A DNA stretch of 61,834 bases, taken from a virus. The stretch lies in the IMG/VR virus record IMGVR_UViG_3300020061_000006, positions 1-61,834 of that record; one strand, written 5' to 3'. The translations under genes were made by a program, and so were the position numbers. A model generated the notes under the pieces. The model had not been told where the DNA came from. It saw only the letters and a program-made list of their open reading frames with translations, and did not search any database. Position 1 is the first letter of the stretch. Each line of letters opens with the position of its first letter. Of this stretch, positions 32,837-40,114 are shown piece after piece.

Positions 32837-33157
32837 TCACCAGCGGCGAGACGCATTAGTTGCAATGCGTACTTCTCTATTTCCTTTGGCACTGTTGCAT
32901 GTACGATGCGCCTCGCGTGCATTGCTACGCTCAAGCGCTAGATGCGGTGCCTTGCTTAGCGGTATGTGGTGGTCGAGTGTCCATGCCCACTTGTTGTTAC
33001 GGTCTATGCGGGATAGCTCCATGTCTATTGGCCGTGCACACACACAGCACACGTGGTCGCCATTCTCCTTAAGCCACTGCTTAAGCCTATTGAGCGGCCT
33101 GCCTGAGCGACCACGCCTCTTGTTGAGCGCATCCTCGCTATCGTCCACCCTGCACAC
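32837..33157 (-). CDS. second HNH endonuclease
   Basis: 106 residues from GTG 33157 (a second in-frame GTG lies nine bases on). HVCCVCARPIDMELSR, WTLDHHIPLSKAPHLA and NAREAHRTCNSAKGNR give the full H-N-H core, very like the C-terminal domain of the protein at 31976 (CNSxKGNR). The two may be paralogues. It ends the early/right arm next to the packaging region. Confidence 0.85.
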   Translation of the reverse strand: MCRVDDSEDALNKRRGRSGRPLNRLKQWLKENGDHVCCVCARPIDMELSRIDRNNKWAWTLDHHIPLSKAPHLALERSNAREAHRTCNSAKGNREVRIATNASRRW

Positions 33158-33357
33158 CTACTGCCTATACCTAGGTGGCCATTCCCCTAACTGCCCCGTC
33201 ATACATTGAATGATTCAATTGGTATTGAACGCAAAGAGGCCACCACTCGTGATCGTTACGAGTGGTGGCCTCAGTGGGCATGCCAGTGGGTACCGCTTAA
33301 GCTTCGCACCCCTTCGCGCTAGCGTCAATGTGCTACACGTGTGCTAGCGCATATGTG
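33158..33357. other. short intergenic region with terminator and repeats
   Basis: Contains the hairpin at 33236-33272 and, at 33318-33362, three copies of a TGCTAGCGC-like unit. No gene is visible. Confidence 0.5.
33236..33272 (-). terminator. 15-bp terminator hairpin
   Basis: GAGGCCACCACTCGT and ACGAGTGGTGGCCTC arms (perfect) with a 7-base loop; on the minus strand followed by TTTG. It ends the operon of the genes at 35199-33358. Confidence 0.8.
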
Positions 33358-34206
33358 CTAGCGCCCCCCTTCGTGCTGTGTAGGTAGAGGCATGCGCGCG
33401 CGCCCACGCGGTAGGGGTGGCGGGGCCGGCATCGGCTCGCCTGGTATGTACTGCGGTAGCTCTGCTAGGTCCCATCGTGGTATGCCTCGCTTGCCGCTGG
33501 CGTACGCGGTAACTCGGCCTTCCGACTTCCATCTGTACAGCGTGCCTACGGGACGACCGGTGTAGGCGACCGCTGTAGCGGTATCCACAAGTCCGCTGAT
33601 ACGCGCAAGCAGGCGTACCCATTCATGTCGCTTATAGCGGTGGCCGCATTGTACGCACGTCACATCGCTGTCGCTGTCCTCGGCTACAACGAGCATGCCG
33701 GCACATTGGCCGCACGGCGTATCAGGCAATGCCTTTTTACGCACATCATAGCCAAGCATAATTCGCGCCGCTTTGACGTGCTTACGAAATGCTTCGCGTA
33801 TCTCTAGCAGAAGCGCTGCGGATTGCGGTGTTGCCTGATCCACTCCGGCGAGCTTTACCAAATCGGCAAATGAAAAATATTCTCGCTGCGCCAATCCTAG
33901 AATAAGCCTTAGATTAGCATTCGCATAATCTAGCGAATTTGATATATCGTCTCGCAAATAAACGGCTTCGAACTTGCCAGGCGCCGACGATTCCGACTTG
34001 TTCGCCTTTTTATCTTCGCTATTTCGCACATTGCGAAGCTGAACAATTTCACTCTCAAGCTGGTTGAAAAGGCCGGCCTGTTTCACATTCGCACTGCGAT
34101 GATACTTGATTCCGTCGATTACCTCTACGAAATCAACTTTCTCATTCCACCCTGATGTCAATTGCTCGTACTGCCTTAGCACTACTTTCCACAGAAGTTC
34201 GTCCAC
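33358..34206 (-). CDS. zinc-ribbon / HTH protein
   Basis: 282 residues from GTG 34206 (AGAGGAG eight to nine bases upstream); the longer opening to 34320 overlaps two genes. N-terminal helical half. A zinc ribbon (CGQCAGML ... VTCVQCGHRY) near 195-220, then an HTH-like segment (ATAVAYTGRPVGTLYRWKSEG) of the excisionase/MerR type that ends RWDLAELPQY, and a Pro-rich tail. The order recalls proteins that read DNA with a winged helix. A regulator or recombination-accessory role is likely. Confidence 0.75.
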   Translation of the reverse strand: MDELLWKVVLRQYEQLTSGWNEKVDFVEVIDGIKYHRSANVKQAGLFNQLESEIVQLRNVRNSEDKKANKSESSAPGKFEAVYLRDDISNSLDYANANLRLILGLAQREYFSFADLVKLAGVDQATPQSAALLLEIREAFRKHVKAARIMLGYDVRKKALPDTPCGQCAGMLVVAEDSDSDVTCVQCGHRYKRHEWVRLLARISGLVDTATAVAYTGRPVGTLYRWKSEGRVTAYASGKRGIPRWDLAELPQYIPGEPMPAPPPLPRGRARMPLPTQHEGGR

Positions 34207-34330
34207 CGTTATAACTCCTCTTGTGCTGGCAAAAGCAGTGCGTTTGATCTGGACCGTTATTTTCGCAGTCCTTGTGACGATTCGGCAAATTATTATCGGC
34301 CGCGTCCTGGCACGGCTCACAGATTGGCAA
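34142..34330 (-). CDS. possible 62-residue zinc-finger protein in overlapping frame
   Basis: TTG 34330 with AGAGAGGA six bases upstream. CEPCQDAADN, then HKDCEN and THCFCQHKR provide seven possible Cys/His ligands. It overlaps the start of the HTH gene by 65 bases and the end of the upstream gene by 14. A clustered ligand set is unlikely by chance, but the TTG start and overlap keep this tentative. Confidence 0.45.
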   Translation of the reverse strand: MPICEPCQDAADNNLPNRHKDCENNGPDQTHCFCQHKRSYNGGRTSVESSAKAVRAIDIRVE

Positions 34331-34529
34331 GGAATTTCCTCTCTTTGCGCGCACGCCGCTTCTCGGCTTCCTCAACCTCACGAATCAGATTCGGCAAGTC
34401 GTGATCAACGGCCAGGGTGAACGCTTCCTTATCGTGAAAGGCGCAATCCGCTAGCCGAATACCGGGATGCCGTGTGCTGTGCATGAACTCAACAGCCATG
34501 CCTTTGAACTTGGAATAAATATCATTCAT
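34317..34529 (-). CDS. 70-residue soluble protein
   Basis: ATG 34529 (GAGG seven bases upstream) overlaps the upstream stop by eight bases. MNDIYSKFKGMAVEFMHST, then a PNLIREVEEAEKRRARKERK basic helix. Function unknown; co-translated with both neighbours. Confidence 0.7.
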   Translation of the reverse strand: MNDIYSKFKGMAVEFMHSTRHPGIRLADCAFHDKEAFTLAVDHDLPNLIREVEEAEKRRARKERKFLANL

Positions 34530-35199
34530 ATCCAACCTCACCCTTTTTAGGTTCTAGATACTCGCCACTAAGTTTGTTGATTCGCGGATATCGCGGCTTC
34601 TTCGCCGAAGCAACTCGAAGCGAAACGTCTAGCTGTTCCTCTGGACTACACGCGAAATCATGCCGCGAATACCAATTGAAGTAATCGATATAGAAAGCGA
34701 AGAACGCTCCATCTTCGATTTCCTTTTCAGTAAAGAACGTTCGGCATACGAGACACAGTTTCGGCTTGAAGATAAAAGGTTTTTCAGAACGGACAGGGGT
34801 CGCATTCCTGGCAGCTTTTTCCTTCAACTCCTGCGAGTATTTTGGCGCAACAGCCGTGGGCGCGTTGATAAAGCTCACAGGAGCCTGTGGAGGGTTTACG
34901 GTTACATCAACTCGACTCGCGTTCACGTAAGCGCCGCTACAGGGATGCGACGCCAATACAGGCATTGCACCCCATTGCGATGCGGTGTGCCTACGGAGCA
35001 ACCGCAGAGGTTTGCCAGTGCGTTCCTGTACAAGGTCGTAGGTTGAGCGTCCAGCTATGAGCGCTTCTCTGTATGCGTCCAGTGAGAGCGGGGTGAGGTC
35101 GACGGCTGTTTCTAGTCCATCGACAAATGAAACGAAAATGTAGGTCTTACATTTAGAACATTGACTCAATTCGGGTTCATTACTAATAAGACTTGTCAT
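34522..35199 (-). CDS. hypothetical protein with two C-x2-C motifs
   Basis: 225 residues. CSKCKTYIFVSFVDG at the N-terminus and LCLVCRTFFTEKEIEDGAF later suggest two zinc sites. The first resembles short Streptomyces phage proteins (DLTPLSLDAYREALIAGR). It is the first gene after the repeat array at 35360-35508. Confidence 0.7.
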   Translation of the reverse strand: MTSLISNEPELSQCSKCKTYIFVSFVDGLETAVDLTPLSLDAYREALIAGRSTYDLVQERTGKPLRLLRRHTASQWGAMPVLASHPCSGAYVNASRVDVTVNPPQAPVSFINAPTAVAPKYSQELKEKAARNATPVRSEKPFIFKPKLCLVCRTFFTEKEIEDGAFFAFYIDYFNWYSRHDFACSPEEQLDVSLRVASAKKPRYPRINKLSGEYLEPKKGEVGYE

Positions 35200-35479
35200 C
35201 GAAATGAAACCTCAGCGTCCAGTGAGCCGACTACTCTGCGCATTCGTTCCAAGATCATCTAGCACTTGTTCCACAGTTGTCGCACACACTCCGGCTGACA
35301 TACTTGGCATACATGGAATAACTTAACTACTCTCTGTGAGTGTGTCCATGATCGCTCACCAGTTATGTCAGCCGGCCCCAGTTATGCCAAGTATGCCAAG
35401 TCTGTCATGTGTGCCAGCCCTGAAACCCACAGTTGTGTCAGGGGCCTGGCATAACTGCGGATTCTGACATAACTGTAGG
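35200..35479. other. 280-base intergenic region, candidate replication origin
   Basis: No gene. It holds most of the inverted CTGRCATAACTG array, plus a weaker copy near 35295 (CTGACATACTTGG), directly downstream of a RepA-like helicase. AT-rich stretches lie at 35310-35330 (GGAATAACTTAACTAC). Confidence 0.5.
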
Positions 35480-35508
35480 TCAGAGGCCTGTAAGGGGTGG
35501 CATAACTG
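35360..35508. repeat. inverted array of 12-bp iteron-like repeats
   Basis: Six copies of CAGTTATGYCAG or its complement: CAGTTATGTCAG 35360-35371, CAGTTATGCCAAG 35379-35391, CAGTTGTGTCAG 35430-35441, then in the other orientation CTGGCATAACTG 35446-35457, CTGACATAACTG 35464-35475 and TGGCATAACTG 35498-35508. AAGTATGCCAAG (35389-35400) is a partial copy. Three copies point each way around 35443. The last copy lies within the end of the helicase gene. Confidence 0.8.
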
Positions 35509-36682
35509 CGGGAGTCTCGATCTTGGGCAGCGACCAGTAGGAGACAAGATCACGACCGAAGCCGGAGCGTTCTACTACTACGTCCAAGGACTTCCTAGCC
35601 CTATGCAAAGAGGATTCCGAAATACCCTCCTGCCTGGCCGCAGTCTTGGCGTCTTTCGCGTTTGTTTTTCCTTGCGACTCCAAAAGATCCTTAAGAAACT
35701 TCTTCGCGTCGGTCATCTGTCCGCCATCGCTCAAGCTGGACTCTGCGAGAACGTCGGAAGTTTTGACCTTTGTAGTACCGGTAATTTTGATAAAAGAAGT
35801 TGAGATAAAATTGCCATCTTCGGTGAACGAGAACGGTTCGATAGTATACGTATAGCTATCGATATTCAGGTTCCCTAGATTGCTCTTTTCCTGTGAAAGG
35901 ATGTAGCCATTTTCTACTTCAGGATCCGCAATGACGCCCATAGCCGATCGGCATACGTTACCCATTTCAGTGCTTCCCAAAATGGCATCCATAAGGTTGT
36001 TCGTCATTGCCTTGCGCGTGTGCGCCAATCCGATAGCTGCCAAATTGTTTTCAATGCACATTTTCTGAATTGCTTGCATACTGGTCCGCATGAACGATCC
36101 TGTGTCGCCCTTAATCGATTCAAGGTTTGCGCTCAGCGGGTCGAGCATCACGCACGCCGCATCGACGCTACGCGCTGCTTCCGCCATGCGCTCACAGTCT
36201 CGCGGTAGGATCACGTTGCTGTCCGGCACGGACACGAAGAAGATGCGCGACAGTTCCGCGCCGGCAGCGACCATGCGAGGCTTCACCGTTCGTTCTAGCG
36301 AATCCTCGTTGACCACATATAGCACTGACTTGGGCTTGCCGAAAAAGCTGCCGTCCATGTTGCCGGTCGTGATGTCCGCAGCGATGCGAGCGAGCATCGT
36401 TGACTTGCCTACGCCACCACGACCAGCGATTAGGGTGATCTCCCCCATGGGAACGCGCTCTTTCCAAAGCCAATGCGTCGTAAGAGACCGAATACCGGAC
36501 GCACCGGTAAGGACAATCGAGCGGCCGGCTTGCAGCTCCTTCTCTGCTTCCTCCTGCCCTTTCTTCTTAGCAATCGTCTTTTCTTTTTCGATCTCAGTAA
36601 GACGAATGCGTTTATCTTCGGCAATAAAACGTGCAACAGGATCCCGTTGTGCTGCAACCTGATCTAGTTGCGTTTCCTGCAT
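35480..36682 (-). CDS. RepA-like hexameric helicase / AAA ATPase
   Basis: 400 residues from ATG 36682; a longer opening to 36793 lies inside the upstream gene. A coiled N-terminus (RIRLTEIEKEKTIAKKK) leads to Walker A IAGRGGVGKSTML and Walker B AACVMLDPL, the order of AAA_25/RepA (RSF1010-type) helicases: GEITLIAGRGG, VLYVVNEDS, GLAHTRK. A winged-helix-like C-terminus (TAARQEGISESSLHRARKSL) fits an origin- or DNA-binding end. It ends within a repeat array, so it probably initiates replication there. Confidence 0.85.
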   Translation of the reverse strand: MQETQLDQVAAQRDPVARFIAEDKRIRLTEIEKEKTIAKKKGQEEAEKELQAGRSIVLTGASGIRSLTTHWLWKERVPMGEITLIAGRGGVGKSTMLARIAADITTGNMDGSFFGKPKSVLYVVNEDSLERTVKPRMVAAGAELSRIFFVSVPDSNVILPRDCERMAEAARSVDAACVMLDPLSANLESIKGDTGSFMRTSMQAIQKMCIENNLAAIGLAHTRKAMTNNLMDAILGSTEMGNVCRSAMGVIADPEVENGYILSQEKSNLGNLNIDSYTYTIEPFSFTEDGNFISTSFIKITGTTKVKTSDVLAESSLSDGGQMTDAKKFLKDLLESQGKTNAKDAKTAARQEGISESSLHRARKSLDVVVERSGFGRDLVSYWSLPKIETPAVMPPLTGL

Positions 36683-37062
36683 ATCGGGCAATCCGGATGA
36701 TACGGAGTCAGATCCTTCACTTGGTACTTCTCCGGCACTGACGAAAGGGTGGTGTCCGTTTTGCATTCCCGCCCCTCTCGGCAATCCTTGCAATAAACGT
36801 TAAATTCGCAATCGTCATGCGGCTTCGCGTCGAGCCGGCAGTTCGGTTCCACATCCCAACCCGCGCCCCGCGCCGCTACCTCTGCTGCGCCCCGTGTGGG
36901 CCACATGCCGGCGGTGCGAGCCGTCGCGTGGCACTCCAGTGCTTCGTTAGGCACCGCTGGGCTGTGCCCTGCCAGCACCGCGTCATAGGCTGCCTGCGGC
37001 GTGCTCAGCCACCCCTTGCACGGTCCGTCGCACCGCATCCGCCAAACCTGCTCAGCGCTCAT
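36664..37062 (-). CDS. cysteine-rich protein
   Basis: 132 residues. CDGPCKGW, CKDCREGREC and CPICRK make three zinc-type clusters. The central region is Ala/Gly-rich. Coupled to the helicase (19-base overlap) and to the next zinc protein upstream (ATGA). A DNA-binding or scaffold role is possible; function unknown. Confidence 0.7.
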   Translation of the reverse strand: MSAEQVWRMRCDGPCKGWLSTPQAAYDAVLAGHSPAVPNEALECHATARTAGMWPTRGAAEVAARGAGWDVEPNCRLDAKPHDDCEFNVYCKDCREGRECKTDTTLSSVPEKYQVKDLTPYHPDCPICRKRN

Positions 37063-37682
37063 TCTTCATCATCCGGCACGGGAGTTATGTCATGGCGCGC
37101 ATTCTGTAGCTCGCAATGGTTCCACCGCCTTTGCGCTTCATTCCACTGCACAGGCTTGCCGCATTCAAGGCAATACATGTTCGGCCCTTTAGGCGATGCC
37201 TGATGCATATTCTCAGGAAAAATCACGTGCTGCCATTTCGAATGCGTGCTACTCCACTCGATTGGAATATTGCATGTCGCGCAATGCACACAACTAGAAG
37301 GAGTGGCCGACTTCTCCAATACCCAATGCACTCCGGTAAGCTCGCAATCGCTCTGATACTTATGGAACCACCTGCCGGGCTTTGACACGTCGTTCCAATA
37401 AGCAGGCTTTTTGCATTTATCGCACACTATCCCATCGGGCCCCAGGAAGAACGACCTGGCCGGCTTGTTTGCTTCGCTAGTCTCGGCTTTCTCTTCCCGC
37501 GTCTCTTCCCAGTGAGCGCGAACGATGTTGCCGTATTCAATCTCTATGGTCGCGTTGGCGGGAACGCTATGCTCGTGCCAGCGGTTGAGAAGCTGCCTTA
37601 GGGATTCAATGCTTACGCCTTCCGTTTGAGCTACCATTTGCCTATCTAGGCAATGTTCCATCATCATTCGCACGACTATCAT
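37059..37682 (-). CDS. multi-zinc-finger protein
   Basis: 207 residues. N-terminal helical part (SIESLRQLLNRWHEH), then CDKCKKPAYWND, CVHCATCNIPIEW and YCLECGKPVQWNE: three repeats of a C-x2-C ... W unit (CxxCxxPxxW), followed by WHKY/KWQH/RWNH. The three repeats are internally similar, a tandem zinc-ribbon array. Confidence 0.75.
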   Translation of the reverse strand: MIVVRMMMEHCLDRQMVAQTEGVSIESLRQLLNRWHEHSVPANATIEIEYGNIVRAHWEETREEKAETSEANKPARSFFLGPDGIVCDKCKKPAYWNDVSKPGRWFHKYQSDCELTGVHWVLEKSATPSSCVHCATCNIPIEWSSTHSKWQHVIFPENMHQASPKGPNMYCLECGKPVQWNEAQRRWNHCELQNARHDITPVPDDEE

Positions 37683-37858
37683 TTATTCACCTTCGCGTCT
37701 GCTTTGCGTACCGCCGCAAGGACCTTATCTGCGAGTTCCGGCACCCAATCCGCGTACTTGCTCTTGGGGTCCACGTCGTCAAGGCCGTAGTTTCCGAAGT
37801 CGAACCTTCGGATAGCTTGGACGATTGCGGACAGTGGCACGTTGTATTCATCCGCCAT
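37679..37858 (-). CDS. 59-residue acidic protein
   Basis: ATG 37858; overlaps both neighbours (ATGA at 37682, ten bases with 37848). MADEYNVPLSAIVQAIRRFDF and a long amphipathic helix ending VRKADAKVNK. Function unknown. Confidence 0.65.
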   Translation of the reverse strand: MADEYNVPLSAIVQAIRRFDFGNYGLDDVDPKSKYADWVPELADKVLAAVRKADAKVNK

Positions 37859-38105
37859 CCCTGGTCGCCTCCTTATCTATACGAATCAACAGCTCTGCAC
37901 AGCTTGTGGGTATCGTGGCCGCATCCCACCAGTCCCAGTTATTTGAGTCGTCATTTCCTACGGCGAGCTTCAGCCGGTCCGCGAGTGCTTCCACGTACGC
38001 GCTTACCAGTGCGTTCGCCTCGCGCATGGGATAGATGGACTCCATTCCTCCTGCTATCGTGTCGCGCAGCTCTTCTAGGGTCAGGTTGTCTTCAGCTTCG
38101 CTCAC
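37848..38105 (-). CDS. 85-residue acidic protein
   Basis: MSEAEDNLTLEELRDTIAGG, helical, with a Trp-rich NNWDWWDAATIP turn. Coupled upstream by ATGA. Function unknown. Confidence 0.65.
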   Translation of the reverse strand: MSEAEDNLTLEELRDTIAGGMESIYPMREANALVSAYVEALADRLKLAVGNDDSNNWDWWDAATIPTSCAELLIRIDKEATRDGG

Positions 38106-38359
38106 GTCTTTACCTCCGGATCGATTGAGTCGATAACGCTTTTGGCGAACCTGGAGCTGTATTCGTCTATGTAAATGTCACACTCGTATAGCTGTAGTGC
38201 AACTTCTCGCTGCTTCTCCGCCAACGCGTGGGCATGCTCGGCAAGGATTCCGTCCGCTATGCGATCGGCTTCTTTGCTCGGCTTTCCCCAGCCTTCGAGC
38301 CATGAGAGTATTTTGTCTCTAGGGCTTTTATCGGCATACTCAACGAGTTCATCACTCAT
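38102..38359 (-). CDS. 85-residue helical protein
   Basis: ATG 38359 (GGGGGAGGGCGG upstream), overlapping the upstream TGA. MSDELVEYADKSPRDKILSW, then HALAEKQREVALQLYECDI, helical throughout. Function unknown. Confidence 0.65.
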   Translation of the reverse strand: MSDELVEYADKSPRDKILSWLEGWGKPSKEADRIADGILAEHAHALAEKQREVALQLYECDIYIDEYSSRFAKSVIDSIDPEVKT

Positions 38360-38496
38360 CCGCCCTCCCCCAACACCAGTCCGCATCTATCGCAAACTGC
38401 TACGTAGCCACCTGCGTACCAAACGTTGTACTCCGGAACGTGCTCGCGTCGCCACAAGCACACGAAGATATTCCACCTTCCGCGTAGCCATTTCAC
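38356..38496 (-). CDS. 46-residue protein with C-x2-C
   Basis: GTG 38496 behind AGGAG. MKWLRGRWNIFVCLWRREHV, then YNVWYAGG and VCDRCGLVLG. A CDRCG knuckle and many Trp/Tyr; probably zinc-bound and very small. Stop overlaps the next ATG. Confidence 0.65.
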   Translation of the reverse strand: MKWLRGRWNIFVCLWRREHVPEYNVWYAGGYVAVCDRCGLVLGEGG

Positions 38497-38497
38497 G

Positions 38498-38764
38498 TTA
38501 GCTCCTGCATAGAATGCATCGCGGCATGTATCCGGCGGTTATTTTGCGGCACAGCACGTGATGCTCAAAGTTGAGTATGCGTTCCGCCGCAGGCGGACAC
38601 GTGCATTCGACTTCGTAGTCGAGCCATCCAAGCTCGCGTGCCGCATTCGCAGCCTTCAGCCTGGTATCGAACTCGTTCCAATCCGGTTGTGCAATTTCGT
38701 CGTCTCCAAAGCCTAGGTATTGCTTGCAGCCAACGCACTGCACTCGGTAAAAGGCAACTATCAT
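38498..38764 (-). CDS. 88-residue cysteine-rich protein
   Basis: ATG 38764 behind GGAGTGCGA. MIVAFYRVQCVGCKQYLGF, then CTCPP, then CILCRS: a C-x2-C, C-x-C and C-x2-C set. Related in layout to other zinc proteins of this block. Function unknown. Confidence 0.7.
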   Translation of the reverse strand: MIVAFYRVQCVGCKQYLGFGDDEIAQPDWNEFDTRLKAANAARELGWLDYEVECTCPPAAERILNFEHHVLCRKITAGYMPRCILCRS

Positions 38765-38979
38765 TCGCACTCCACCTCTATTACTTCGCAGGCCGTGAAC
38801 TTCCAACGCCAATTGACCTTGACGAATAGCTTTCCGGTGTCGCTGAACTTGAAATCCAGGCCGTAGGGATTGAAGCGACGCAAAGCCGCACGCCTGGCCG
38901 AATCCTCCGTGGTGGAGAATGCGACCGGACGTGCGGCTTTCATCACTACGTATCCGCTACGGATTGCGTCCGGTTTCAT
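38761..38979 (-). CDS. 72-residue protein, unknown function
   Basis: Start taken as ATG 38979 (TAGGAG upstream, though 11-12 bases away); 38943 is the alternative. MKPDAIRSGYVVMKAARPVAFSTT, then RAALRRFNPYGLDFKF and a FTACEVIEVECE ending. The RRFNPYG segment is shared by short Streptomyces phage proteins. Its start overlaps the HTH gene by 23 bases. Confidence 0.6.
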   Translation of the reverse strand: MKPDAIRSGYVVMKAARPVAFSTTEDSARRAALRRFNPYGLDFKFSDTGKLFVKVNWRWKFTACEVIEVECE

Positions 38980-39715
38980 ATCGGAAATCGCTCCTAGCGG
39001 TGCGGCATGCTCGACAGCCAAGGACGTAGCGTGCGCCACTCCAGTGCTTGTCACCTATCGCCCTGTGCAGCCTGTAGCCGGCTACGGTGCCGCACTCCCC
39101 CGTGTACTGCGGCACCGCATCAGGATTGTCTATCGTGTCGTCATCCCAGCAATTCAGCGGTGCCCATTCGTGCCGCCTCGCATACTCGGATGATTTCTTG
39201 ATGACCCAATCGACAACGCCCTGACTGGCCGGAGTCACAATCTCAAACCGGTCAGTAAGCTTGTGGACTTTCTCCGCCATCGACAGCGATATGGTGTCGT
39301 ACATGCCGACGATGATCTGATTGCCCGCTACGAAAGCCGCGTGGCTTTGCTGCCCGTTGTACAGCACGTTGGTTGCTATCCAACGCTGCGAGTATCCAGC
39401 GCTGACAAGGCCCCGCAGCCGGCGACGCGTGCCGATGCTTGGGACCAGTTTGTTCGGCACGCGCTCGGGCCGCACTGACCGCAATGATTCAAGCGTAGAC
39501 GCGTAGCAGCCCACCCCTATGGTCGATACCGTCGTTGCATGGATGAAGAAGCCGTTTTCCGTGGCTTGCTCGGCTATCCTCGCATCCGTCATTCCGTATG
39601 CCCTAAGGCGGTCCCGGATTTCCCTCGCCTCACCTGAGGGAATCTGGTGGGGCTTGCCGTGAAGCCTATCCAGTCGCGACTTTTTGTCTACGCGGCTCTT
39701 GTACGTCATGGACAC
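38957..39715 (-). CDS. actinophage-type HTH DNA-binding protein
   Basis: 252 residues. The N-terminal part reads as two HTH-like helices (RDRLRAYGMTDARIAEQATENG; RRLRGLVSAGYSQRWIATNV), the middle has MYDTISLSMAEKVHKLTDRF, followed by ARRHEWAPLNCWDDDTIDNP, which matches the hallmark WAPPLAWDDDTIDDP of a family of actinobacteriophage regulators. The end holds C-x2-C (CRACR). Likely a sequence-specific repressor or activator. Confidence 0.8.
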   Translation of the reverse strand: MSMTYKSRVDKKSRLDRLHGKPHQIPSGEAREIRDRLRAYGMTDARIAEQATENGFFIHATTVSTIGVGCYASTLESLRSVRPERVPNKLVPSIGTRRRLRGLVSAGYSQRWIATNVLYNGQQSHAAFVAGNQIIVGMYDTISLSMAEKVHKLTDRFEIVTPASQGVVDWVIKKSSEYARRHEWAPLNCWDDDTIDNPDAVPQYTGECGTVAGYRLHRAIGDKHWSGARYVLGCRACRTARSDFRYETGRNP

Positions 39716-39718
39716 GAC

Positions 39719-40114
39719 TTATCCCCCTAGCGCGGCATTCAGGGCCGTTTCGATAATGACGCCTTCGCTCTGCACCGGAATCATGGTCACGGTTTGCAGC
39801 GTGAAGTCGCAAATCCACGGCAGGTCGACCAGGATGTGAGCCATTCCGTCAGGTGACCTAAGGGTAATCATGACGCGGTCGTCGTCGTAGCCCTCGAACA
39901 GGATGTCCCCCTCGCCCGCCTGGTCGCATTCCATGAGGTCTATCAGAAGATCTCGCGCGAACTTCCAGGAAATGGGAGCCGGTGTGAAGAACGTAATGGT
40001 TACGGCGATTGGGTCAGACGAGTTGTAGCTCAGCCTCGCATTAATGGATGCCGGCCGCGATCCGTCCTTGGTGGTCGAAACGAAAGCCTCGCTGTCGCTC
40101 ATGTGAATGCTCAT
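39719..40114 (-). CDS. SsgA-like (SALP) family protein
   Basis: 131 residues. SsgA/SsgB proteins are small Streptomyces regulators of septum-site choice, sporulation and cell-wall remodelling (about 130-145 residues). The match includes INARLSYNSSDPIAVTITFF (family: LRYDxxDPYAVxxxF), WKFARDLLIDLM (WxFARDLL), GEGDILFEG (GxGDVxV), MITLRSPDGMAHI (ALxSPxGxA) and a TVTMIPVQSEG ending (VPxGxE). Every conserved block is present in order. ATG 40114 has GAGG five bases upstream, and the gene is coupled to its neighbour. It might recruit or block host SsgB/FtsZ machinery. The family match is strong; the phage role is inference. Confidence 0.9.
   Translation of the reverse strand: MSIHMSDSEAFVSTTKDGSRPASINARLSYNSSDPIAVTITFFTPAPISWKFARDLLIDLMECDQAGEGDILFEGYDDDRVMITLRSPDGMAHILVDLPWICDFTLQTVTMIPVQSEGVIIETALNAALGG

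Noticed and set aside
35368-35553. 61-codon minus frame with repeated QLCQ/LCH units
   Set aside because: The repetition comes from the iteron array translated in another frame; no ribosome site.
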